From NCBI GenBank assembly GCA_034698045.1, contig JAQGAU010000475.1:1-27594 (forward strand): a stretch of DNA of 27,594 bases. The letters run 5' to 3'. This stretch comes from Paramacrobiotus richtersi (taxonomy: Eukaryota; Tardigrada; Eutardigrada; Parachela; Macrobiotidae). This document shows positions 1-8,786 of this stretch, piece after piece (the first letter of the stretch is position 1; each line of letters starts with the position of its first letter). A model generated the notes under the pieces. That model was not told the DNA's origin, made no database searches, and saw nothing but the letters and a program-made list of their open reading frames with translations. The translations under genes were made by a program, and so were the position numbers.

Positions 1-1083
1 GGTAGGGTCTGCCAAATGACCCTGGAGCTAAGCTACATCGTACGCGATTTAGCGGAATAGCAATTTTTATGGTCATGTTCAATCGATACATGTTTTATGT
101 TGACAAGCCTTACAATATACAATTTATCTAACCAAAAAAATAAGGATATAAATCACGGAAACATCATTTCACTGCAGTCACTGACATTATCAATTTGTTC
201 CTAAACGACCTGATGTCATCTGAAGACGCGTGCATTTATAACTGTCGAGTTCTACACTAACGATCAATCAGCAAAATGTTACAACTTTAGGAGAAGGTTT
301 CACATATCCTAGTCTGAAAAACAGCTGGTCCTGTTCCTTGATTACAAGCGCAATGTGTAGCATATGCGGCATATTTTTAGTCTTTGTCATATTTCCTGTG
401 AACCCGCTCAAAGAACAATTATCAACAGCGTAGTCGTTTTAGCGCCAAAACATGAAAATTTTTAACATTTATCACAATTAATTTACACGCGAAAGATGCT
501 GTACGGTATTGTTCTTTTAATCAAAAGTTTGCATCATTATAACAAAACAAAAGGGAGGCATTACTCATGCACAGAAGGAGAAAACAAGGTGACCAGTTGC
601 TGCAGGCTTGTTTGCTCAAGAGAAAAAAAGCACCGTTATGTCTGGCAATTACCTTCTGCTATAAAGTGGTTGGGGTAATTAGTTTCTGCTAAGTGGTTTG
701 CCGGAATAAAATACTGTACAGTATGTTATTCCACTTAGCATTCTTAAGATGCATCATAACCATAAGATTTCTGTATCGGTACACGGAAACACGTTGGCGT
801 AAAGATACTGCAAAGTGTGCTGTATCAAATGTGCTGATTAAACAAGTTTCCGGTAATGCTCAGCTGCAGTTCGAACAAACAAGTTTTCTGGTAAACTGGT
901 CACCATGACTTTCTAATTTTTTCGCGGAAGTGTTACTTAATCATATAACTATCGAAAGTATCACAAAAACCAAAGTCTGATAAAAATACCTGTTGATGAA
1001 ATTAAACAACGGGATTTCTTAGGCTCTTATCCTTGAAAAATGTATTGCAGCAGTATCAACATGTAAAACCATCAAACACATAC
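1..1083. other. Non-coding region, nothing recognised
   Basis: I find no convincing exon, RNA gene or mobile element here. Short open frames at 496-678 and 693-908 have unordered, low-complexity products with no recognisable motif and no paralog elsewhere in the window. The sequence is AT-rich, like the spacers further along. Confidence 0.5.
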
Positions 1084-1258
1084 CATAAGAAGCTGCCGAA
1101 CTGAGATATCTCGATCGCGGCAGAGGAACATGCTGATTCATGAAATTCATACTGGGATCATCTCCGCCCAGCTCAATCACATCATCCTCTAAATATCCCG
1201 GATTGTCCGCTCCATGCCCGTTTACTTCCGGCTGTACAGAAGGCAGTGGAAAGACCAT
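1084..1258 (-). CDS. Possible orphan first exon
   Basis: An open frame starts with ATG at 1258 in an acceptable context (ATCATGG). It codes for about 58 residues rich in Asp, Glu, Pro and Asn, for example NPGYLEDDVIELGGDD, followed by PLPRSRYLSSAASY. A good donor (G|GTATGTG) follows at 1083, after which the frame continues into less ordered sequence. The composition resembles an acidic cytosolic N-terminus more than random translation. I do not recognise the family and could not find a following exon on the minus strand between 1 and 1080, so the rest would have to lie beyond the window. It could equally be a chance open frame. Confidence 0.25.
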
Positions 1259-2379
1259 GATAATACGATTACTCTAACAACTCACACAAAACAAGGAATA
1301 AGGAGAGATAACTTTAACAATAACTTTCCAAGTTAGGCAATGAGAAACTACATTTTTCAACACCCAGATACCAGGTTCTTCGTTAGCACTAAATACTGTA
1401 TCGGTCGCAGCACACAGATGACAGCGAGTGTGCAGCTAGACCGACACGTGAGCTAGCAGTGGAAGCTACAGCAATGAAAAAGAGGCATTTATCGCACAAT
1501 TTCGCCGCAGGGCACATCATTAGCGATAAAACGATCAACAAACGGCTCAATTTGTTTATGAGTATAAACACGACTGTACCGTGTATCGGCTAGTTAGTAG
1601 TTATACAGCATGCAGTTACCTGTAAAACAGACCACTTATTCCCGGATTATTGCTCAGTAATTCCTCGAGAAAGTGCGCCTGTTGCAACGAATGACTTGGG
1701 TTTCTAATTGGGTGGTACAGTGTGGAGTCAAGTGGACCGCATTACGATGTCGTAATTTGCGAGTATGAAATTTAATCTCCATGATTTTGCAGAAAATATC
1801 TCACATTTACTGGCAAGTTGTTCAACAAGTGCTCAACGCTTGAAGTGACGGTGAACCGGTCTCCGATACGCAGTAAACGTGGCTGTCATATACAGTGACG
1901 TACTGCAATGTTGTAAAGACAGAAGCAGTTGCAGTGTCTGTAAATGGCGGTATTCCGCATGATTTGCAGTTGGTATTGTTTTGTCAGTGCAGCATATGCA
2001 GTATGAGGTTGTTCACATTGACCGCATGAAAACCTTGACAAAGAAAGCGCACCAACTTGTTTTCCCGAAGCGGAGTTTAATGAAAGCCGTGACTGATGGA
2101 CTTCTTAGCCCTTCGTTGCTGTAAACGAAAAGAAGGAGTTTTTTCTAGCGTTTAGTTTTCCAGTTTCTTATGTCTGACCAATACTTGCCATCCGGAGTAG
2201 AGGAAGGTTGTAAATCATATTAGCTGAAGTGCAAATTCATCGCGGGCTGTTTGATACTGCCTACGCATTCATTTTATAAGTACCGCGGTGATTATCCATA
2301 ACAGCAAATTCACCGAATGATATTGCATTTTCCTGTTTGGTGCTTTTTGTTAAGAACGTCACGCACGGCGGCATGGAGA
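1259..2379. other. Non-coding spacer before the GPCR module
   Basis: No exon is supported. The stretch 1560-1725 recurs in diverged form at 15141-15295. The small minus-strand frame at 1389-1571 has no recognisable motif and is treated as noise. Confidence 0.5.
1560..1725 (+). repeat. Diverged repeat, copy 1 (partner 15141-15295)
   Basis: Blocks shared with the partner include ACTATTGCTCA / TTATTGCTCA, AAGTGC(G/A)C(C/T)TGTTGCA and GGTTTCTAATT(G/C)G, in the same order and at similar spacing. In both places the repeat lies upstream of a larger unit: the GPCR/MATH-BTB module here, and a MATH-BTB gene at the partner. It is probably the left edge of the duplicated module. Confidence 0.5.
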
Positions 2380-3130
2380 TTTTTAATACGTGAAATGGTA
2401 TCTTCGTGATTCTCAGGCAAACATCCTGTTTATGCAGGCCAATAACAAATAAAGCATTTCTTGACCTTTCTCGAATAAAGAGGGCTTGTGATTACATAAC
2501 TCTTCACTAATCGATTGAAAAAATGGACTGGATTATATTACAAATCTGGCTGTATTGCTGCTTAATCTCGAGAATCACGCTTTCAAGTTACATACTGCAA
2601 GCAACAAGAGATGTACCGTGGTAGTCGAATCACTCGGTATCGATAACAATCCCGCATAAATCTTTGCCATAAGCACCTGTGTAAAATCCATTCAAAGTTG
2701 GATTCTCTCGTTAGTACTTCACATCCTGCTTCTACGGAAACTACTAACACAAACGCCGTACATGTGCCGAAAGAAAACGATGTCAGAAGAATGTGCCTTT
2801 CACAATTCGATTACCGTCCTGGCTAATCCAATCAGCAACCGGGTGATCTCGACGTACGTTGTTTGATCTAGTTTACGCTACTGTTTGTGCATGTAGTCCA
2901 TCGATATCCGATCATCAAAGGAGAGTTATTCTTAATCAAACGGTGAATGGCGGTTAAAGAAAGCAACGGGGAAAGTATTGTTCATCTTCCCGCGAAAGTA
3001 CGGAAATCGATTGCGTACATCAAAAATTTATGATGTAACTATCTGTGGTGTACAGTGTACACGCAGTGAAGCGATATAGGATCGGAATACTTTGTTTGAC
3101 TTGCATCATTGATATGCTAGAGCGACCAGC
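2380..3130 (+). repeat. GPCR upstream region, duplicated at 7711-8000 and 11405-11845
   Basis: This flank of the intact GPCR is repeated in order, with substitutions and small indels, upstream of both GPCR remnants. Anchor blocks are GAAATGGT(A/G)TCTTCGTGATT at 2393 and 7719, CTAACACAAACGCCGTA at 2744 against CGACACAAACACCGTA at 11456, CAGCAACCGGGTGATC at 2832 against AAGCAACCGGGCGATG at 11547, and GAATGGCGGTTAAAGAAAGCA at 2944 with a partner at 11656. It probably contains the promoter or a 5' non-coding exon; I cannot place a transcription start. No open frame is shared across the copies, so it does not look coding. Confidence 0.7.
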
Positions 3131-3543
3131 CATGTTTCCACAAAATTATGAATGTATTTTTACTTTTCCACAGCTTTCGATTTTTCTTTGTTATTGAGGA
3201 AAACCGCTTCCAATTAGGGCAGACCGCATCGTCAGCGTCATGGTAGATTATCAATTAGCTCAGTTTGCTCACGCATCGGGAGATCATCTGCCGAGAAGCG
3301 TGTTGTGCGGAAACATATTATTGCTTTTTATCCCAGTAAAGTAATGCCAATATTGCGATCGATCCCCCGCCTCCGCACTGCACAAAGAGCAGGTAACAAC
3401 CCTAGCATTACCGCATCTAAAAATCTATAAGAAAGGCACCTATGTACAAAAGCCCAGTCGGGTAACACTTGATCCTGTCATTCCAAATATTTGCCGAGGA
3501 TTAATTTTCCATACGGGATTACGTCTGTCTTGCAAAAGCGCAC
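3131..3543. other. GPCR 5' flank, single copy
   Basis: No exon or motif is evident in this 5' proximal flank of the GPCR. It is absent from both truncated GPCR copies, which lost it together with the receptor core. Confidence 0.4.
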
Positions 3544-4651
3544 ATGGATTTGGCCAACGCGACCATCTCTAATACGACCCGACCACTTCAAGCGGATTGG
3601 AATTATGTCGCCGTTATCGCGTTTATAACCGCAATCCTTGCTTTCTTCACCAACACGGTGGTCATCTTGGTCACTTTGAAAAAGATCCCTCGGAACACTT
3701 TCTACATCTACGTTACTGGTTTGCTATCAGCCAACCTGGTTTACACCGTTCTCGGTAGTTCCCTGGATGTTGTTAACGACTTGTACCCGATCTGGTTCCT
3801 GGGATGGTCATACTGCACGGTGTACTTGTACGGCGTCTGGGTTCTGCCGACTGTCCAAGCATTCATGCATTTAGTAATCACTGTGAATCGGGGCTGTGCT
3901 GCTGCATTCCCGATTAAATATCGCCATTATCATAACCAACGGGTGGCTGTGTTGTTGACGCTTGGAGCGTGGATTTTTGGGCATGTTCTAGTGCTACCCG
4001 GTGTGGTTTTGGATGGCATGTATTACAGACTGGCAACTGATGAAACGGAGAAGATTTGCCATATAAATTCCTCGGTAACTGTCGGGCAAAAAGCGTGGAT
4101 GTTGACCAATCAGTTTATTGTTTGCGGGGTTATTCTCATAATCATCTTCAATTACCCGTATGTTTTGTATAAGTACTGTTCCCGGAGGAAAATACATGCG
4201 CGACCCACAATTACAAGTATAAAACGCAATGAAGCAATTACATTCAAAGCGGGAGTCGCGAATGAAGCGAATACGGTTGACGGCGATTTCGGTAAGCAAC
4301 CTTCGAATTTCATATGGTACTTCTTCGCTTGATGCTCTTTACTAATTCGTAGAAACTATGAAGCAAGAAAAGCAGACACCGTCCAAAAGTCACAAAAGCA
4401 TTGTCCTATTCTCCATTCTAACGGCCAGCCTGCTGCTGTTTTGGACACCCAACGTTGTATACTTCACAATCGTCCCGTTTCAAGAGTACAACGAACTGGC
4501 TGGCAACATTGTGACGATGTTGATAAATGTCCAATCGGTGCTAGATCCAGTTTTATTTGTGCTTGCGCTCAAAGAGCTTCGAGATTCGTTCTGCACGTTG
4601 TTAAGCTTTCTTACGAGAAAGATTCCGTTTTTTCGCACTTTCACTGCTTAG
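3544..4651 (+). CDS. Rhodopsin-like (class A) orphan GPCR, two exons, 348 aa
   Basis: Exon 1 is 3544-4291. A 61-bp intron (GTAAGC...ACTAAT...AG, 4292-4352) follows in phase 1, and exon 2 is 4353-4651. The splice removes an in-frame stop. The protein has seven hydrophobic segments: TM1 about 21-44 (N37 fits N1.50), TM2 52-77, TM3 91-115, TM4 133-158 (W143), TM5 184-211, TM6 265-290 (FWTP at 279-282) and TM7 about 299-322. Cys91 and Cys172 fit the TM3-ECL2 disulfide. There are N-terminal glycosylation sites at N5 and N10. Departures from the class A consensus are N64 at the usual Asp2.50, NRG (115-117) in place of DRY, and DPVLF (314-318) in place of NPxxY. It is a plasma-membrane receptor of unknown ligand; the family is clear, the subfamily is not. 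It converges on the MATH-BTB gene at 5281-7318. The neighbouring remnants derive from this gene or a close relative. Confidence 0.88.
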
Positions 4652-5280
4652 CCAAATTAGTCCCACTACAAAGTTCAAATAACACGAATCACTTTGCGTC
4701 GTATTTCAAACAACTAAGAACCGCTTCCAGTAAAGACTGCTTAAGGATCGTGCAACGGTGAAATAGTGCCTCTGAGATTTCGAAACCGTGCTACGTATAA
4801 GTTATAACTGGCTTTATATAGTATTTGTTTCACGGTTAACTTACTTACGGTTATTTAACTACACGGTAAACACAATATTAAGCACTTCCGGTTTGGTATG
4901 CGATCTGTCGAGAGAACGAGCATTATGAATTGGGCTAATGATCAATGAAACCCGTGACAGCATAAATGGAAAAAAACAAGATTCATACGAGAACAGAACG
5001 CATTGCATTACAGACATTATTCAGTTAAAAACCGTCATATCCAAGGACCAAGACCGCTAATTTAGCTAAAGACATAGTTAGGAGACCGCTACTGCGTGCT
5101 GTATATTGTACCCGTACAACAAGTTGGCTATTAGGAATGTTTAAAAAGAAGCTGAAACCCCGTTTCCTTTATAAGATCACAAGCAACTAGTGTCCAACGA
5201 CAAACAAAGCTAAGGTTTATGTACTTCCCATCATACCGCCTCCAACTGCCTCATTCGATAAGCCATCCAGATGCGACCTC
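4652..5280. other. Convergent intergenic region
   Basis: This spacer lies between the 3' ends of the GPCR (+) and the MATH-BTB gene (-). The first part, about 4652-4750, matches the 3' flanks of the GPCR remnants (GCCAAATTAGTCCCACTA against GCCAGTTTAGTCGCACGA at 11941), so the duplications included the receptor's 3' UTR. No gene is supported; the frame at 5219-5452 is an antisense shadow. Confidence 0.5.
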
Positions 5281-7318
5281 TCACGATTCATGGATAACAC
5301 GCGATTTCTTACAGCAGTGCTCCACCATCGTCTGCATCAGATACGGATCAGCCTGCATGGCACTCTCCAGTGCCGCATTCTTTCGGATCGCCGTCATATT
5401 TTTCGGAAGGAAATCCAGGGCGGCAGTCTTCAGCTTCTCCAGTCCGCGCTGATTGGCCAATACCAAAAGATGCGCGGCTTTGTCCACCGTTACATTGTTG
5501 GCAAGCAGTCTTTCGCATGCGTGGCGCAAATCCATCAGCTGGTACTTGTCGGCCATGATCAAGACCTTTTCCGCATTGTCCTTGTTGATCTTTTGTGTGC
5601 AACAGCCGTACAGGTAATTCAGCATGATCTCCGTGGTTTCTCCGTCAACATCGACCATTTCGTAGCGGGATATTTTCGCCTCATTGGAGTTCTGCTTCAA
5701 CATGGCCGCGAATACAGCCGAATGTGCCATGAGAATCCAGCGCGAAGAGTGGAATTGTTTTCCATCACTGGAGTGCAGTGTGAAATCCAGATCCTGAGAC
5801 TGACCTCGTTGCTGCGAACTAAACCAGTTCAGCTGGCGTGTAGCGAAGCACTGATAATCTTTGGCTGTAGTCCGCATGACCGCCTTGGGAATTCGGATGC
5901 TTTGACGCTGCTTGTACACCACAACATCCAGTGTTACCGTTATGCAGTCATCTTTCAGTAAAGCCGCCTTTTCGTCCGATCCGAACAGGTCATCGTGATT
6001 GATTGCTTCGTCCCAGCCCCATTGACTGTCATCCGCTGCGAACATACAGACGTCAGGTTGTTGATCGATCACAATTTCCTCTTGTCGTGTTTTCCCGGTA
6101 GTTACCCTGCCGAAAAGTACAACAGTGTTTGCGCGATGGGATGTAAAATTTGATGTTTGAAAATCGTACCTAAAGGTTGAGGTTTTTTTTATGCTTATCA
6201 GTTTGCTATTAAGAAATACGGCATTAAAAGAAACAGGCAGAAGTTAATCTTTATCGACCGAAGCGGAGCGAAGGTCCTCTATTTTCAACTCAAAATGAGT
6301 TTCGTGTCAGTCGGTCGGTAGAGAGCCGCAAATCATTATTAATTTTTAAATAATTAACACTAATAAATTAACATTATTAAATTAACAACAACAAACTATT
6401 AGTAACAAATTTTGCTAGCAAACTGTTCGTAACAAGTAGTCAGTTAATAATAAATTATTACTAATAAATTTATTGGAAATAAGTTGTCCTTCGCTACGGT
6501 CGTTCAGTGCCCGCAATCAGCGAGTGCACTTTCTTTCCTAGTAATTATTTGTTTATCAGAGTTTGGCCTCGTACTATTCTTTACCACTGCTGTTAGAATT
6601 CGCACGAATAATATTACGGGCACTGTCTGGCAGCACCATAAATTACTGGGCGCGGTTTGACTTTCAAGAACTGTCAGTACAGAACTCTTTTGACTTTTAG
6701 CCCAGTATACTAGAGCAGAATAAGATTTTCGGTTAAAATTCGTACAACAAATCTTTAACGACTGAAGGTGAATTCTCTAGCGACAAACAAGGAACGAAAA
6801 CTGTTTTTTTTTACTTAATGTGTCGTTATGATAACATACCGTGCATTAAATTCCACAGGAATTTTCTGTTGATTCGCGCACGACTTCGATTCCTTGACCG
6901 ATTCGTTGTCAGATTCTTTGTCCGACTCCGTGATCGATTCGCTCCCCGACTCCTTCTCCGATTCATTGGACCACTCATTGGCCGATTCACTGTTCGACTC
7001 CTTGTCCGATTCCTTATCCATGCTCGACTCTTTGTCTGGTTTCTCGATGGCCGATTCCTCGTCCAGGTCCGAAACGTTCAGAAACACCGAAACGTATCTT
7101 TTCTCGATGCCGTTGAAGGTCTCCTTGAAACATGGCACCAAACTAATGAACCAACGTCCTTGGTAGTCATCCTGCATTCCCAAATCGGCCATGGTAATTC
7201 CAGCGCCGTGCATGGTTTTCGTTTCATTCCGAAAGGATCGAAAATTGTCAATGGTCCACTCCAATGTGAAACGCACAGCTTCCCGATGCGTATGCCGCTT
7301 GATCAATGCGGTGCTCAT
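5281..7318 (-). CDS. MATH-BTB (SPOP/TDPOZ-like) protein, subfamily A, intact, 434 aa
   Basis: Probable Cullin-3 substrate receptor. Exon 1 is 7318-6840, the intron is 6839-6107 (733 bp, phase 2, GTATGT...CGGCAG) and exon 2 is 6106-5281 (826 bp). ATG 7318 was chosen because MSTALIK-HTHREAVRF aligns with the paralog starts; the frame is open further upstream. The MATH domain spans about 11-225, including WTIDNF (21-26) and YQGRWFISLVPC (52-63). It is interrupted at 85-145 by an acidic DKES/SES insert. The C-terminal MATH strands run from RVTTGKT to LKDDCITVTLDVVVYK (210-225). BTB is about 265-365 (SSDGKQF, LMAHSAVFAAML, YLYGCC) and the Cul3-contacting helical extension follows (ADKYQLMDL, NQRGLEKLK). 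SPOP is 374 aa; the excess here is the insert. There is no SPOP-like C-terminal nuclear signal. A TATA-like box lies upstream at 7351-7360. Confidence 0.9.
6255..6502. repeat. Candidate foldback/MITE-like element in MATH-BTB intron
   Basis: The left end reads CGACCGAAGCGGAGCGAAGG. The right end, reverse complemented, reads CGACCGTAGCGAAGGAC. The two share CGACCG and AGCGAAGG, separated by a small indel. The interior is extremely AT-rich (TTAATAAATTAAC-like) and unlike the ends. This intron (733 bp) is longer than its equivalents in the paralogs (553, 394 and 141 bp), as expected after an insertion. I could not identify a clear target-site duplication, so family and exact borders are uncertain. 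Confidence 0.35.
6888..7038 (-). repeat. Coding minisatellite, about 12-bp GAYTCBTTGTCC unit
   Basis: About twelve imperfect units of GA(T/C)TC-N-(T/C)TG-(T/G)CC type lie inside exon 1 of the MATH-BTB gene. On the coding strand they read DKES, SDNES and EKESGSES. Unit length is a multiple of three, so repeat-number changes keep the frame. The same loop is only moderately expanded in the pseudogene at 8787-10600 and short in the other paralogs. Confidence 0.75.
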
Positions 7319-7350
7319 TCTGAATGTCAACAACCGTCCGATGCAGGCTA

Positions 7351-7360
7351 ATATATAAAA
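7351..7360 (-). promoter_or_regulatory. TATA-like box of MATH-BTB gene
   Basis: On the minus strand this reads TTTTATATAT, about 33-42 bp before the chosen ATG at 7318. If it is functional, the 5' UTR would be very short. This is judged from sequence and position only. Confidence 0.35.
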
Positions 7361-7710
7361 ACCGCGACTTCTATAAAGAAAGATCAGTGATTTGCAAATA
7401 ACTACCACTGTGAAAGACGCAGACGAATTCGATTTCGGAAAACGAGTTTCTAGACTAAATTTCAGTCACTGCAGCGGCTGTGAGCTGCGTAATGCCGTAA
7501 TGAGGTCAGAGAGTCGCTGTACGAAACTAGACGCAGCGAGGAGATCCGGTTAGCAAATATGTTAGGGCGAATCTTGTAATTGTACGTCCTTTTTGCCTTT
7601 GTGTCCGTGACCCGACATTCGTTTTTCTCTCCTACACGACACACTTTCTCATTGTCACGAACTATTGGACGTCTGTAGGTTAGAGTAAGACATGCAGAGC
7701 GATATCTGAT
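7361..7710. other. Spacer between modules
   Basis: No gene is supported. Part of it (about 7563-7635) resembles 11143-11200 (GGCGAATC(T/A)TGTAATT, then TTTTTCTC(T/C)CCTA), so the homology between modules 2 and 3 starts here, before the GPCR-related blocks. The minus-strand frame at 7462-7752 has no family features. Confidence 0.45.
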
Positions 7711-8330
7711 TAACGAAATGGTGTCTTCGTGATTGCCAGTCAAAATTCCCACGTATGGAAGCTAGCATACATATAGCTAAACCCTTCACTGACCTTTACT
7801 TGTGTGCGTTATTTTGTCGTTGCGAGAATTAACAGCCCACGCGGATTAAGACAACTGGACAACACGTAAATCTAAGACAGTCTGAGTCAGCCATACGGTA
7901 TATCTAAATTCAGAAAATGTGAAGTACCTGTCCGCCGGTCCGGATTACTATTTGCAAGCCGGCGATGCTGATCTACATAATAGTTGTTGATATAGTGTTG
8001 CTGTTTTGTCCAAAACAGACGCTGTTTTGGACAGCGAATGTTGTATATTTCACGATTGTCCTATTTCAAGATTATGATGAACTGGCTGGCAACATTGTGA
8101 CAATGTTGATAAATGTCCAGTCCGTGTCAAATCCTGTTTTGTTTGTGCTGGCGCTCAAAGAACTTCGAGATTCTTTCGGCACATTTTGCCGCTTAATTAC
8201 GAGAAAGCTCCCCTTCTTTCGCACTTTCAAGTTTCACTGCTTACAGTTAGCCAAATTTGTATTACAATTTACAATGTACGAATCACTGTATGTCGTACTG
8301 CATTTTGGCGAACGCGTTCCAGAGTAAAGT
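7711..8330 (+). pseudogene. GPCR remnant 1: upstream flank joined to TM6-TM7-tail
   Basis: About 7711-8010 matches the upstream region of the intact GPCR (GAAATGGTGTCTTCGTGATT, then GCAAGCCGGCGATG). At about 8015 it jumps directly to the TM6 coding region: LFWTANVVYFTIV, ELAGNIVTMLINVQSV, SNPVLFVLALKELRDSF and PFFRTF, ending near 8240. The 5' exon, TM1-TM5 and the intron are gone, about 1.5 kb relative to the intact gene. The ancestral stop (ACTGCTTAG) has become ACTGCTTACAG, so the frame runs on. TM7 reads NPVLF, closer to the NPxxY consensus than the DPVLF of the intact gene, which may be the ancestral state. The join lies in a small palindrome (CTGTTTTGTCCAAAACAG, about 8000-8017). Confidence 0.8.
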
Positions 8331-8786
8331 TCATACGCACCCTCAAAGCGCGAATTATCAGACAAATTGTTTGTGCATTGTTTACGGAATGGTTTTACTA
8401 CCATACGTATACACAGTGAACGTATTTAGCATGTTCTACGGGCGTTCGCACAATACGATCGATAGGCAGCAACTGTAATTCCGCTCAAACCGTGACAGCA
8501 TAAAAAACCTTATAGTTCCGGTTTTCTGGACATCGGTGGACAGTTCAGTTCGGTCTTGCCACGTCAGAAAGGGCAAAGCAAAAAGCAGAAATTCGCACAA
8601 ATCAAGAACAACGGAGCAGTACAAAAACTACACACAAAAAAGGCACGTGGCACATACACATATACGTAAAGCAACGTAAAAGTTTTTTTTACCGCCTGTA
8701 CAAGTACATATTATGTGTACGGTATACCATACAGCAATCATCCGCCTGGGACTGCATCAGTCTACAAGCCGTCCAAATGTGGCCTC
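8331..8786. other. Convergent spacer between GPCR remnant 1 and MATH-BTB pseudogene
   Basis: This is the counterpart of 4652-5280 in the first module. No exon is supported; the frames at 8186-8478 run over the decayed receptor 3' flank. Confidence 0.45.

Noticed and set aside
5290..5961. Long + strand frame opposite the MATH-BTB exon
   Set aside because: It lies exactly antisense to a well-conserved BTB exon; similar antisense frames appear opposite every paralog, as expected from its codon bias.
6894..7166. Ser/Asp/Leu-repeat protein on + strand
   Set aside because: It is the antisense reading of the 12-bp coding minisatellite; the minus-strand frame is the one linked to MATH motifs and splice sites.
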